The notes under the pieces were generated by a model, which was given only the letters and a program-made list of their open reading frames with translations, was not told the DNA's origin and searched no databases. The translations under genes and the position numbers were made by a program. From Pseudomonadota bacterium (lineage in GTDB: Bacteria; Pseudomonadota; Gammaproteobacteria; Steroidobacterales; Steroidobacteraceae): DNA of 64,000 bases. Every line of letters begins with the position of its first letter. The stretch's first letter is position 1. Below are positions 9,691 to 19,091 of this stretch, one piece after another. The stretch covers positions 1 through 64,000 of the forward strand of contig JAEWAF010000011.1 in NCBI GenBank assembly GCA_023391815.1, in the 5' to 3' direction.

Positions 9691-11259
9691 TCAGACGGGA
9701 GCGACAGTGTGCAGGCGCTGATAGTCGATTTTGTCCGTCGAGGTCCTCGGCAAGGCCGGGACCACGGCAAACAGGTCGGGAATCATGTAAGGCGGCAGCG
9801 CCTGCGCCGAATACGACTTCAAGGCGATCCTGGTCAGCGTCGTTCCAGACTGGCAGGCCACGAAGGCCAGGATCCGAACGCCCGCTTCCTGATCCGCGAT
9901 TGCCGTCACCGCGGCCTCCCGAACATCCGGATGGCGCAGTAGCGCAGCCTCGATTTCACCCAGCTCCACGCGGTAGCCGCGTCGTTTGACCATCCGATCG
10001 CGACGACCCAGATAGCGATAACCAAGCTCCGGCTCCTCGCAGACGATATCGCCGGTTCGATACCAGCGTGTCCCCGTTTCATCGGTGGAGAACGCACGCT
10101 CGTTGTGATCCGGCAGGTTCCAGTACCCGCGCATGACATTCGGGCCCGATACCAGCAACTCGCCGGGCTCGCCGAGGCCGACGCGCTCGCCCGATTCATC
10201 CACGACTTTGCCGCGGTTGGGCGGACAAATCCGCCCGATCGGAAACGTGGACAGTTGCTCGAGCAGTGCATCCGCTGCCACCTCGTACCACGTGCAAACG
10301 TTCGTTTCCGTCGGCCCGTACAAATTGAAATAACGCGGCTGCCGCCAGACGGCCTGCAGCGCGCGGTATTGCGGAATCGGAAAGACCTCTCCCGCGAAGA
10401 ACACCATGCGCAACGATCCGAAATCGTACCTGGCAAGCTTGCCGTAGTTGGCGAGCAAACTCAGGATGGACGGCGTCGAGTACCAAACGGAAATGCGCTC
10501 GGCTGCGATGGTCGCCGCCAGCTTCAGCGGTTCCTTGCCAAGCGCCTCGCCGATCAACACGAGCGTCGCGCCATGCTTCAAGGAAACATAGATGTCGCGA
10601 ATCGAAAGATCGAAGTGAAACGGTGCGTGCGAGGAGAAGCGATCGTCGGCCCGTGGCGCAAAGGTCTCGCTGCACCAGTCGATGAAACTCAGCGCATTGC
10701 CATGCGAGAGGACGACGCCTTTGGGATTTCCCGTCGACCCCGACGTGTAGAGAATGTAAGCGATGTCGTCCGCGCCAGGCGCGATCGATGCCACCGCGGC
10801 CGCCGGGTCGGATCGCTGCAGTTCTTCGAGCAACTCCTCCAGCGGCTGCGATGCGCGGACATCGAGAGTGAGCATCGGCGGTGAGGTACGTGAGCCTCCA
10901 AACGCATCAATGAGCTCGGACGCCAGCGCACGCTCCGTCACGACAACCTTGACGTCGCAATCCCTCAGAATGTAAGCAGCGCGCGCGGCCGGCGATTCGG
11001 CATCGACAGGAACGTAGGCCGCGCCCGCCTTCAGAGCGCCGAAGATCGTTGCCACCGCGTCGATCGATTTGTGCAGCCTGAGCCCGACTCGATCGCCGCG
11101 CCGAACCCCCAAATGCACGAGTCGATCGCGCATCCGATCGGAGAGCAGGGACAACTCCGAGTACGTGACGCTGCGTCCTTCCGGTACTGTAACCGCGACT
11201 TTCTCCGGAAATTCACGCGCGCTGCGCTCGAGCAAATCCGCCAGCGATCGATTGCTCAT
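9691..11259 (-). CDS. Stand-alone amino acid adenylation enzyme (carrier-protein ligase)
   Basis: 522 residues forming one complete adenylation domain with no fused condensation or carrier domain. Core motifs are intact: YTSGSTGNPKG (172-181), FDLS (216-219, with Asp217 at the position that binds the amino group of the amino acid), NLYGPTET (312-319), YRTGD (400-404) and the C-terminal catalytic lysine in TDKIDY (Lys510). It should activate an amino acid as aminoacyl-AMP and load it on the carrier protein encoded 4 bases upstream. Architecture and partners resemble DltA and the free-standing L-prolyl ligases. The residue four past Asp217 is Arg221, unlike common codes, so I do not assign the amino acid. 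Confidence 0.85.
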   Translation of the reverse strand: MSNRSLADLLERSAREFPEKVAVTVPEGRSVTYSELSLLSDRMRDRLVHLGVRRGDRVGLRLHKSIDAVATIFGALKAGAAYVPVDAESPAARAAYILRDCDVKVVVTERALASELIDAFGGSRTSPPMLTLDVRASQPLEELLEELQRSDPAAAVASIAPGADDIAYILYTSGSTGNPKGVVLSHGNALSFIDWCSETFAPRADDRFSSHAPFHFDLSIRDIYVSLKHGATLVLIGEALGKEPLKLAATIAAERISVWYSTPSILSLLANYGKLARYDFGSLRMVFFAGEVFPIPQYRALQAVWRQPRYFNLYGPTETNVCTWYEVAADALLEQLSTFPIGRICPPNRGKVVDESGERVGLGEPGELLVSGPNVMRGYWNLPDHNERAFSTDETGTRWYRTGDIVCEEPELGYRYLGRRDRMVKRRGYRVELGEIEAALLRHPDVREAAVTAIADQEAGVRILAFVACQSGTTLTRIALKSYSAQALPPYMIPDLFAVVPALPRTSTDKIDYQRLHTVAPV

Positions 11260-11263
11260 GGCA

Positions 11264-11515
11264 TCACCCGCGCTGCTTCGAAGTCACCAGCGCCGCGATG
11301 CTGGCGACGGTGGCAAGATTGCCCGCCTCCAGATCGTCCGCCTCGAACTCCACCTGGTAGCGATCCTCCAGGAACGTCACCAGTTTCAAGGTCGACATCG
11401 AGTCCAGGATGCCGCTCTCCTTCAGCTCGGTCGAATCGGTCAGGTTCGAGGCGTCCTCGCCCGGCAGGAAGTTGTCGAGAATGAATCGGCGAACCAGTTC
11501 GCGCACGTTGTCCAT
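11264..11515 (-). CDS. Acyl/peptidyl carrier protein
   Basis: 83 residues, the typical size of a discrete carrier protein. Ser39 within GILDSMSTL is the phosphopantetheine attachment site, and the four-helix pattern fits. It lies 11 bases after the MBOAT/SGNH gene and 4 bases before the adenylation gene, so the three are translated together. It should carry the activated (amino)acyl group as a thioester for the dehydrogenase and the membrane acyltransferase. It plays the part of DltC in D-alanylation or of the carrier in prolyl-to-pyrrole pathways. Confidence 0.88.
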   Translation of the reverse strand: MDNVRELVRRFILDNFLPGEDASNLTDSTELKESGILDSMSTLKLVTFLEDRYQVEFEADDLEAGNLATVASIAALVTSKQRG

Positions 11516-11526
11516 CGGCCGCTCCT

Positions 11527-14079
11527 CTATTTTTGAGTATTGCTTCGCAGGTCTTCCGGCGGCAGCGCGCCGATCAGTCGCGGGTACAGGGCATCCGCGA
11601 TCAGTCGATGGCCCGTCGAATTGGGATGGTCGTCCCAGGGTGCCACTCTCAATCCGGGACGATGCTCCGCTGGAAACACGTCGAACAGATCGAAGACCAG
11701 ATACTGTGCGCGACGAATCGTGTCGATGTTTGGAATCTCCTCCGGGGCATCGTCGATGACGGCGTTGAGGGCCAGCAGCACCGGAACGGCACCGTGCTCA
11801 CGCACGAGATTGGCCATCCGCTCCAACGCCCAGTCGTTCACGTCATCCGCGATTCGCCGGACACGTCCTTCAAATTCCGCTTGCGGCATGCGCGGCTGCA
11901 GCCCCAGGCTGCGCGCCAGAGCACGCCCGAGTTCGGTGGGGACCGGCACCGATCCATGCTCGAGCCTGTCGATACCGGCGCGAGCCATGATTGCGCGTAG
12001 ATCGTCGGAGACCGGAATTCCTCGCCACGCGATCTTGGCAAGATAGCGCTCCGTCATCAGGCGCCCCCGGTGATAGTGAGTGACGATCACCATGTCGGGA
12101 GCGAACTGCGGTACGCGATCCTCCAGCATCGCCAGTTCCTGGGGCAGCGCGAAGCCGTCCACCCCGAAATTCAGAATTTCGTAGGTCCGTCGGGTCGCAG
12201 CGCCACGCTCCTTGTTGAGCCGCTGCTCGAGAAGAGATTCGAACGTTTCATTGTCGCCTACTCCATTACCCATGACGTTGGACGGCCCCAGCAGGGCGAT
12301 ACGGTAGGTTCCGACCGGCTTGCGCACCGAATACTCCCGATCGCGCATCCCGAAAGTGTTGGTCGTGAACTGATTGCCGTTCCAGACGACGTGAAGCGAA
12401 GGGTGCAGATCGTTCACCATGCTGTCGTTGCGTTTACGAAGAATTCCCACGTCAGCCGGAGCGAGCCACTGAGACTGCTGCTCTCGAGTAGCGGCAACGG
12501 CGACGTTGATCTGTCCGCGCACGTCGAGTTGCTCGTAATAGCCTCTGTGCTGTTTGGCGGCATCGCGCACGTTCAAGCCGGTGTCTCGCAGCGACGCGAG
12601 CGCCCTATCAACCGGTGGCGGCCCGATATCGCGGGCCGCGGGCAAGGCGAGTAACAGTAGAACAGTGAGTGGCACCACGCTGCGCACCCACGGCTGCCAC
12701 AAACGCGAATTGGACGCCCGCTTGCTCGCTTCCCAATTGAACCCTCCGAGCAGTGCGACCACGCAGAAAGTTGCGAGCAATAGCGCGATACCTTTCTTGT
12801 CGACGTCGCCGGCGCTGATCAACATCCAGACCCATTGCCCGACGGATCCGGCGCTCCACAATGACCACAGCAAGCAGAAGACCAGAAACGTGATGGCTGC
12901 TCGCAGCCCCAGCCTGACATCCCAACCACCAGCATTGCGCTTGGGAGCTTTGTTCGCGCGCAATTCCTTCAGCGCACCACGCACGACGAGCGCGCCGAGA
13001 ATTCCCCAGAACAGCGCATCGGGCAGCGTGATCGGAAAACCGCCTCGCAGCCAGAACCATTGATAGGAATGCAGCATCCACGTGGACAGGAACACCGCCG
13101 CGGTCGACAAACCCACCGCCATGGCGGGACCGAAACGCTTCAAGCGGAAATACACGGGATAGAAGACGGTCTTCATCATGAAGTCCGTCCAGTAGATATT
13201 GATCCTGCGCCACAGCTCGGTGAAGCCGTGCGCGAGGAAGTAGAGTTTGTGTGTCTCGGGCAAGCGAAAGCCGAACAGATGCAACAGGCCCACGATCAGA
13301 TGAAACTGACCGGACACCTTCAGGTAGAGCAGGAAGGTCCCCAGCATGAGCTGCACCACGTCCGACAGCTTGGTCGCATCCGCCGGATCGCCGAGCAGGT
13401 TGTGATAAACGAACCGGTACAGCACGAGGTGCACCAACCCCCGCGTGATCCACAGGACGCCTTGTTCGTAGATCGCCGCCTCGTCGGTGTCGAAGTACGT
13501 GCGCCGGAAAGTTTGATAGTCGACGACCGGATACAGTGGAAAGGCGACGTTCGGCAGCATGAAGAAATATGCGAGCGAGGACCACCAGGTCCGCTGCCCC
13601 TGATCGTTCTTCATCGCCCGTACATAGAGCACCAGGCGGAACATGAACATCGAGCCCAGGATGGGCCAGATCGCGGCCGACCACGGCGACGCCGCGGCAT
13701 TCATACGCAGCAGCGCGAACCCCACTCCGACCGACACAAGCAACGCGATCCTCAGCCCAAGCGCGATCGGCAGGTGACACAAGCCGATAAGCGTGAGCCC
13801 GAGCGCCATCAGCCATGCACCGTCGGCCAGGCCGAAGACGACGAACACTCCGGCGATGGAGACACACGTGAACAACGGCAGTCGATATTGCAGCGGCAGC
13901 ACGATGCTCAGGAGGAATCCGCCGAGTGCCAGCCACAGCATGTTCCTGAAGGGCTCGCCTTCGAGCTGATAGATGTGCGCGACCAGAACGATCAGCGCCA
14001 GCAGTCCGATGGTCGACCAATGCCGCAGGTATGCACCGATGCCGACAGGCTGTATCGCGACAGCAGCTTCTGTTCTCAC
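11527..14079 (-). CDS. MBOAT membrane acyltransferase fused to a C-terminal SGNH domain
   Basis: 850 residues from GTG 14079. A longer reading frame to 14436 is only the antisense frame of the dehydrogenase and is rejected, because the GTG overlaps the upstream stop as GTGA. Residues about 15-480 are multi-span membrane and contain the MBOAT signature ELWRRINIYW (about 288-297) and the likely catalytic His336 in MLHSYQWFW. From about residue 590 an SGNH/GDSL-like domain follows: the nucleophile block is altered from GDS to GPSN (Ser600), and the C-terminal block DDHPN (Asp817, His818) is intact. The layout equals DltB plus a DltD- or AlgJ-like partner in one chain. It probably moves a carrier-bound acyl group to an extracytoplasmic acceptor. 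Confidence 0.82.
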   Translation of the reverse strand: MRTEAAVAIQPVGIGAYLRHWSTIGLLALIVLVAHIYQLEGEPFRNMLWLALGGFLLSIVLPLQYRLPLFTCVSIAGVFVVFGLADGAWLMALGLTLIGLCHLPIALGLRIALLVSVGVGFALLRMNAAASPWSAAIWPILGSMFMFRLVLYVRAMKNDQGQRTWWSSLAYFFMLPNVAFPLYPVVDYQTFRRTYFDTDEAAIYEQGVLWITRGLVHLVLYRFVYHNLLGDPADATKLSDVVQLMLGTFLLYLKVSGQFHLIVGLLHLFGFRLPETHKLYFLAHGFTELWRRINIYWTDFMMKTVFYPVYFRLKRFGPAMAVGLSTAAVFLSTWMLHSYQWFWLRGGFPITLPDALFWGILGALVVRGALKELRANKAPKRNAGGWDVRLGLRAAITFLVFCLLWSLWSAGSVGQWVWMLISAGDVDKKGIALLLATFCVVALLGGFNWEASKRASNSRLWQPWVRSVVPLTVLLLLALPAARDIGPPPVDRALASLRDTGLNVRDAAKQHRGYYEQLDVRGQINVAVAATREQQSQWLAPADVGILRKRNDSMVNDLHPSLHVVWNGNQFTTNTFGMRDREYSVRKPVGTYRIALLGPSNVMGNGVGDNETFESLLEQRLNKERGAATRRTYEILNFGVDGFALPQELAMLEDRVPQFAPDMVIVTHYHRGRLMTERYLAKIAWRGIPVSDDLRAIMARAGIDRLEHGSVPVPTELGRALARSLGLQPRMPQAEFEGRVRRIADDVNDWALERMANLVREHGAVPVLLALNAVIDDAPEEIPNIDTIRRAQYLVFDLFDVFPAEHRPGLRVAPWDDHPNSTGHRLIADALYPRLIGALPPEDLRSNTQK

Positions 14080-15224
14080 AACCCTAACCCTCGTGCAATG
14101 ATGTTCCGCTGAATTTCCGAGGTTCCCGAGTAGATGGTGCTGCCGACCGAATCGCGCAGATCGCGCTCCAGCTGCATTTCGGTCATGTAACCGTAGCCGC
14201 CGAAGATCTGGACCGCGTCGAGACAGGATTTGACGTAGCTCTCCGAGACGTGGAGCTTTGCCAGTGCCGCCTCCAGCGTCGCGTCCTGATTCACATCCTT
14301 GAGCGCACCGATCCGATACACGAGCGGCCGGCAGGTCTCCAGGCGCACCTTCATGTCCACGATCCGATTGGCGACCGACTGGTACTTGCCGATAGGCTTG
14401 CCGAACTGTTTGCGGCTCCTGGCGTACTCGATACATTCATCGAGTTGTCGCCGCATCACACCGAGACAGCTCGCCAGAATGCAGCCCCGCTCCCACTCCA
14501 TCGAACATTCGAAAATCAACACGCCCCGCCCCTCGCGGCCGAGACGCTGCTCGACCGGTATGCGACAGCCATCGAACACCACTTGGGCCATCGGCGACGT
14601 GCGCAATCCCATTTTGTCGAGCTTGCGATCGACGATCAGGCCGGGCGTGTCTCGCTCGACGATGAACGCGGTGATCCCGGTCGCGCCCAGTGCGGGGTTG
14701 ACGGTGGCGTAAGCGACGAACACGTCCGCCACCGGCGCATTGGTCACGAAGGTTTTCGTTCCGCTCAGAACGTAGTGCTCGCCTTCCCGACGCGCTCGCG
14801 TGCGCATGCTGAAGATGTCCGAGCCCGCATCCGGCTCCGAAGCGGCGTTCGCACCGATCAGAGACCCATCGCAAAGCGGCTTGAGATACTTCTGTCGCTG
14901 CGACTCGTCGCCGTATCGCAGGATCGGAATGGAGTTGGTCCACAGATGCGCATTGAGCGAGAACAGCAGCCCCTGATCTCGCAGGCCGCGGCCGAGTCCT
15001 TCCATGACTGCCAGCAGATCCGAAAGCCCCAGCCCGAGGCCACCATATTCCTGCGGAATCGGCATGCCGAGCACGCCGAACTCAGCGCAGCGTTGCCAGC
15101 CGCTGCGATCAAAGGTCGCGTTGCGATCTCGCTCGACCATATCGGCGGGCAGACGCTGTGCGAACTCGAGCGCGGCGTCTTGAAGTCTGAGTTGTTCGAC
15201 CGAAAGCAGCACGCTCATCGTCAA
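14076..15224 (-). CDS. Acyl-CoA dehydrogenase family flavoprotein
   Basis: 382 residues with the complete acyl-CoA dehydrogenase fold: N-terminal helical domain, beta domain (ASEPDAGSD at 128-136) and C-terminal FAD domain (RKQFGKPI). The usual catalytic glutamate of the YEGT motif is serine here (YSGT, Ser366). Glu245 in EWERGCILA sits where isovaleryl-CoA-type enzymes keep their base, so activity is likely. It is the first gene of the operon and overlaps the acyltransferase by GTGA. With a neighbouring carrier protein and ligase, the substrate may be a carrier-bound aminoacyl or acyl thioester, as in prolyl-carrier dehydrogenases, rather than a free CoA ester. Confidence 0.85.
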   Translation of the reverse strand: MTMSVLLSVEQLRLQDAALEFAQRLPADMVERDRNATFDRSGWQRCAEFGVLGMPIPQEYGGLGLGLSDLLAVMEGLGRGLRDQGLLFSLNAHLWTNSIPILRYGDESQRQKYLKPLCDGSLIGANAASEPDAGSDIFSMRTRARREGEHYVLSGTKTFVTNAPVADVFVAYATVNPALGATGITAFIVERDTPGLIVDRKLDKMGLRTSPMAQVVFDGCRIPVEQRLGREGRGVLIFECSMEWERGCILASCLGVMRRQLDECIEYARSRKQFGKPIGKYQSVANRIVDMKVRLETCRPLVYRIGALKDVNQDATLEAALAKLHVSESYVKSCLDAVQIFGGYGYMTEMQLERDLRDSVGSTIYSGTSEIQRNIIARGLGL

Positions 15225-15531
15225 CGCAGCTCCCTTTTGTTATTTGTCGCGAGCAGGGTCGTTAACAGACCGCTCCATGCATCAAGCGAGCCTGACCCCC
15301 TTCACCGCAATCGGCTCAAACGATTAGCAGCCAGCGGCGGCGACCCTGGCGGCGCCACATGTAAATGTGATCAACAGGGATCGATCTGAAAAATCTGCAG
15401 GTGTGCGATGCGGACTGTGCCCAGCGCGATCCGCAACAACCTCTAGCGGCGCGCCATCACTTCGAATGTTCTAAGTACGAGCCATAGCGCCAACTACTCG
15501 CCGGATTGGGATTTCTCGACGGGGTTGGGCG
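15225..15531. other. Divergent intergenic region
   Basis: 307 bases separate the dehydrogenase operon (leftward) from the giant surface-protein gene (rightward), so promoters for both should lie here. I see an isolated GTTAAC at 15261-15266, and an AT-richer patch with TGTGATCAA around 15366-15374, but no convincing -35/-10 pair or complete inverted repeat. No small gene is supported. Confidence 0.5.
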
Positions 15532-18500
15532 ATGACGAATACGGCTCGGCGCTACGCGCGCCCGGGGTGGGGAATTGCGCTCTATTTTTTCGCGCAACTG
15601 GTAGTGGCTCAGTCGATCGGCACCGCGGTGCTCAACAACGGCAAGCTGCGCTTCGGCAACGGCACGGAGCCCTCGATCAACACCCAGGGGACTTTACAAC
15701 AGCCCTTCTACTACGACGCCGGTGCCAGCACATTCTATAAGCTCACTTTTTCAAACTATCCGCTGGACCTCGCCATCGGCGCGGGCGGCGCCGGCGCGAC
15801 GCAATGGAACGTGGATGGAGACATCGTTGAAGAGGCAACCCTGACCGGCCAGAGCGTCGATACCAGCGGCTTTACGCCGACCGGCGGCAACGTCGGTTAC
15901 GGCACGCTCATCTCCACCGGCACGCTGATCGTGGGCACAGCCAACCTGGAAGTGCGCAACACTTACGAGCTCACTGCCACCGACTCGTTCGTCAAGATCA
16001 CCACGCGCGTGACCAACACCGGCGGCGCGCCGGTCAACAATGTGCGCGTCTGGGTCGGCACTCGCGACGATTTCGTGGGGACGACCGATCGCCCGACCAA
16101 GACTCGCGGCGTCCTGGGCAGCAACGGTTTCAGTCCGATCACCAATCCAGCGACGCGAGCGCCGGCTTTGCAAATCACGTCCGGCGCGCAAGGCGTGTTG
16201 TTCTATTCGACGTCCTCCCGCGCATACACGGCCGTGAACGGCTGCTGCCAGTTCAGCAACGTTTACAATCAGAACCCCGCCACTTCGCAGAACCAGATCA
16301 CCAATGACGGCTCCTACGCGATGTTCGTGCGCATGAACGATCTGGAGCCGGGCGCGAGCGATGAGTTCGTCTGGTACTACGCCGCGGGCGCCATTGCCGA
16401 CCTCAACGCCATCATCGGCGAATTGGCCAGCCAGCTGCGCTTCTTCGATGTCACCGCCACAGCGACCACCGGTGGCACGATCACGCCAGCCGCCAGTTCG
16501 GTCGCGGAAGGTTCGGCGACCCAGTTCACCGTGACGCCGAGCGCCGGATATCACATCGACTCCGTGCAGGGCTGCGCGGGTTCGTTGAGCGGGAACACTT
16601 ACACGACTGGCGTCATCACTGCCGCGTGCGCCGTCACTGCAACGTTTGCTCCCGATGCGAGCACGGTCAGCACCTCAGTGGGACCGAACGGCGCCATTTC
16701 GCCCACGAGCGCGCAAGTGGCCAACGGCAGCAACGCAACGTTCACGCTGACGCCTGGCACTGGTTATGTGGTCGGCTCTGCCACTGGTTGTGGCGGCACT
16801 CTCATCGGTAACACTTATACGACGGGCACAGTGTCCGCCGATTGCACCGTGACGGTGAACTTCGTGCTCGCGCCGCCGACATTCCAGAACGCCGAACAGC
16901 TGCAGACATACACGATCAATTCCAGTCAGTTGCTCACTTCATTCCCTGCCGCGGCTCGACCAACCGCAGTCGACTACCAGAACGGCGCGACCACTGTGAC
17001 ATTGACCAACGGGAGCACGGACGTTCGTTATGCGCCTGGCACCTATGAGCTGATCTGGCAGGCCGTCGACTCACGCGGCGTCACTCAGGAATTCCGGCAA
17101 ACATTGCAAGTGCTGCCGACCGTGAACTTCGGTCCGGATCTTTCCATCGGGGCGCGCGCCGGCAATTCCGACTCCTTCCGAATCGCGTTGAACGGCGTCT
17201 CGCCTGTGCCGCTCACCGTGAACTACACGATCAGCGGCGACGCCAGCGGCACGACGCTCCAGAACGGACAGGTCGTGTTCCAGGGCAACGAAGTGGAGAA
17301 GCAGATTCCGTTCGCGATCACCTCGAGCTCGCCGGCCGGTGCGCCCGAACGTACCGTGCAAGTGTCGCTCGATCCGCAGCTCAATCGTGGCAGCGACCGG
17401 GCATTGAATATCACTTTGACGACGGTGAATCAGGCGCCGCGCGTGAATCTCCGGATCGCGCAGAATGGCCAGGATGAAGTCGTAGCCGCACGCGACGCGG
17501 GCCCGATCACACTGAGTGCCGACATTCAGGACGCGGACACGACGGACGCACACACAGTCGAATGGCGCGCACCCTCCGGTGCGGTCTACACCGCCAACGG
17601 CGATAGCCTGGTGGTCGATCCAGCCAGCCTGCAACCCGGCGTGCATCGCTTCGAGGTGATCGTCACGGACAACGGCGCACCCCCGAACACAACTCGCCGT
17701 GTGTTCGATGTAGTGGTGCTCGCGACCGCACCCACGCTGCCGGATGGTGCGACCAGGCTGCTGCCGAATGGATTGCCGGACTCGCCGATGTATGCGCCCG
17801 TCGCGCCGAACGTATTGCCGGAGCGTGGCGGTGAGCTCTCGCATCACTTGATGGAAGCCGACGCCGGCACTCGTTTGTCACTCGGTGCGTACGCCAGATA
17901 TCGAAGCGCGTACCAGACAGAGTTGCCGGGCACGACCAGCTCGCTGCAGATTCCGGACGACAGCATCCTGAATCACGGCGGCTACTTCGATTTCGTCATC
18001 GACGATCTGCCGCGTGCGGGCGAAAGCGTCAGCGTCGCGATTCCACAGCGAGCGGCGATTCCGGAGCAACCCGTTTATCGCAAGTACGATCCGGCCACCA
18101 ACAGCTGGCGCACCTTCTTCGAAGATAGCGACAACCGCCTGGCTTCGGCGCCGGGCGAGGAAGGCTTCTGTCCGCCGACCACCAGCAGCGAATATCGGGA
18201 CGGTTTGAATCCCGGCGACTGGTGCGTACGCCTGACCATCAAGGACGGCGGCGTCAACGATGCGGATGGCGCGGTGAACGGCGCGATCTCCGATCCGGGC
18301 GGCGTGGGTTCGTTATCGGCGATCTCCGTGACCGGGAAGAGCAAGGGCGGCGGCGGATCGTTCGATCTCCGGGCGGTGCTGCTGTTCGCCTCCTTGTTGC
18401 TGCTGAAGACGCAGCGGCGACGCCTGGTAGCCCTGGCCGTGTTGAGCGGCATCGCGCTTCAAGCCAATGCCGCGGACGACGATTCGACGAAGTGGTACGT

Positions 18501-19047
18501 CGGCGGAACATTCGGTTCCGCTCGCAGCTATGTCACCGCCGATCGCATCGACGCCGCGTTGGCGCGTGAGGGCTACGCTGTTACTTCGAACGTAAGCAAC
18601 AAGAGTCGTGCGGCGTGGCGCGCCTACGGCGGCTACGAAATCACGCCCTGGCTGTCGCTGGAAGGCGGCTACACCGATCTGGGCGAAGTGAAGGTGGAGT
18701 TCGCCGGTTTCCTGGCCGACGTCGATCGGTTCTTGATCGATGCCAATGCCCTGCAGCCGCCGTCGGCGAAAGGCTATGACGCATCGCTCGTCGGAAGGTT
18801 GCGATTCGGTACGTACTGGGCGGTGTTCGCACGCGCCGGCGCATTCTTCTGGGACGCGAAATATGAAACCCGCAGCGTCGGCGGCCAATACGTCAGGCGC
18901 AAGGATGACGACACCAGCTCGCTCGCCAGCATCGGCATCGAGGCGCGAATCGCTCGTCACTGGACGTTGAATGCCGAGTTCACGCGTTATGGCATCGATG
19001 GCGACCACGTCGACTTCGGCGGTGTGGGCGCGGTGTTCCGTTGGTGA
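15532..19047 (+). CDS. Giant surface protein: repeats, choice-of-anchor U domain, internal sorting-like tail, OmpA-type barrel
   Basis: 1171 residues from ATG 15532, with GGGG 7 bases upstream. The N-terminus is a signal peptide (about 1-26, ending VVAQS). Two tandem divergent InlB/bacterial-type repeats follow at about 308-378 and 380-443 (G-I-T/S-P-x-S ... GxTYTTG-I/V ... C-x-V-T). Ig/cadherin-like segments lead to a region (about 770-935) matching choice-of-anchor U domains (YDPATNSW ... KDGGVNDADG). Next comes GGGGS, a hydrophobic segment and KTQRRR (about 938-964), a GlyGly-CTERM-like tail. The chain does not stop there: a second signal-like segment (LAVLSGIALQANA) and an eight-strand OmpA-like barrel (about 985-1171, ending FRW) follow in frame. 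Cell-surface location is well supported; the role is unknown, perhaps adhesion. Confidence 0.8.
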   Translation: MTNTARRYARPGWGIALYFFAQLVVAQSIGTAVLNNGKLRFGNGTEPSINTQGTLQQPFYYDAGASTFYKLTFSNYPLDLAIGAGGAGATQWNVDGDIVEEATLTGQSVDTSGFTPTGGNVGYGTLISTGTLIVGTANLEVRNTYELTATDSFVKITTRVTNTGGAPVNNVRVWVGTRDDFVGTTDRPTKTRGVLGSNGFSPITNPATRAPALQITSGAQGVLFYSTSSRAYTAVNGCCQFSNVYNQNPATSQNQITNDGSYAMFVRMNDLEPGASDEFVWYYAAGAIADLNAIIGELASQLRFFDVTATATTGGTITPAASSVAEGSATQFTVTPSAGYHIDSVQGCAGSLSGNTYTTGVITAACAVTATFAPDASTVSTSVGPNGAISPTSAQVANGSNATFTLTPGTGYVVGSATGCGGTLIGNTYTTGTVSADCTVTVNFVLAPPTFQNAEQLQTYTINSSQLLTSFPAAARPTAVDYQNGATTVTLTNGSTDVRYAPGTYELIWQAVDSRGVTQEFRQTLQVLPTVNFGPDLSIGARAGNSDSFRIALNGVSPVPLTVNYTISGDASGTTLQNGQVVFQGNEVEKQIPFAITSSSPAGAPERTVQVSLDPQLNRGSDRALNITLTTVNQAPRVNLRIAQNGQDEVVAARDAGPITLSADIQDADTTDAHTVEWRAPSGAVYTANGDSLVVDPASLQPGVHRFEVIVTDNGAPPNTTRRVFDVVVLATAPTLPDGATRLLPNGLPDSPMYAPVAPNVLPERGGELSHHLMEADAGTRLSLGAYARYRSAYQTELPGTTSSLQIPDDSILNHGGYFDFVIDDLPRAGESVSVAIPQRAAIPEQPVYRKYDPATNSWRTFFEDSDNRLASAPGEEGFCPPTTSSEYRDGLNPGDWCVRLTIKDGGVNDADGAVNGAISDPGGVGSLSAISVTGKSKGGGGSFDLRAVLLFASLLLLKTQRRRLVALAVLSGIALQANAADDDSTKWYVGGTFGSARSYVTADRIDAALAREGYAVTSNVSNKSRAAWRAYGGYEITPWLSLEGGYTDLGEVKVEFAGFLADVDRFLIDANALQPPSAKGYDASLVGRLRFGTYWAVFARAGAFFWDAKYETRSVGGQYVRRKDDDTSSLASIGIEARIARHWTLNAEFTRYGIDGDHVDFGGVGAVFRW

Positions 19048-19091
19048 CGGCCGCAAAGCGCTGCGTTGATCGCGCCAGTGCCCTGCCACCG

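Noticed and set aside
14080..14436. 119-residue N-terminal extension of the MBOAT gene
   Set aside because: It is out-of-frame sequence inside the dehydrogenase gene. The GTG at 14079 overlapping its stop, and the following membrane segments, mark the real start.
15261..15266. GTTAAC upstream of the surface-protein gene as another regulon site
   Set aside because: Only one arm is present; the left arm at the right spacing is missing.
15361..15376. Possible CRP/FNR-type site (TGTGATCAA)
   Set aside because: Only a half-site; neither the CRP nor the FNR inverted repeat is complete.
16453..16863. The two repeat units of the surface protein as a CRISPR or DNA repeat
   Set aside because: The similarity is at protein level with diverged codons; these are folded repeat domains.
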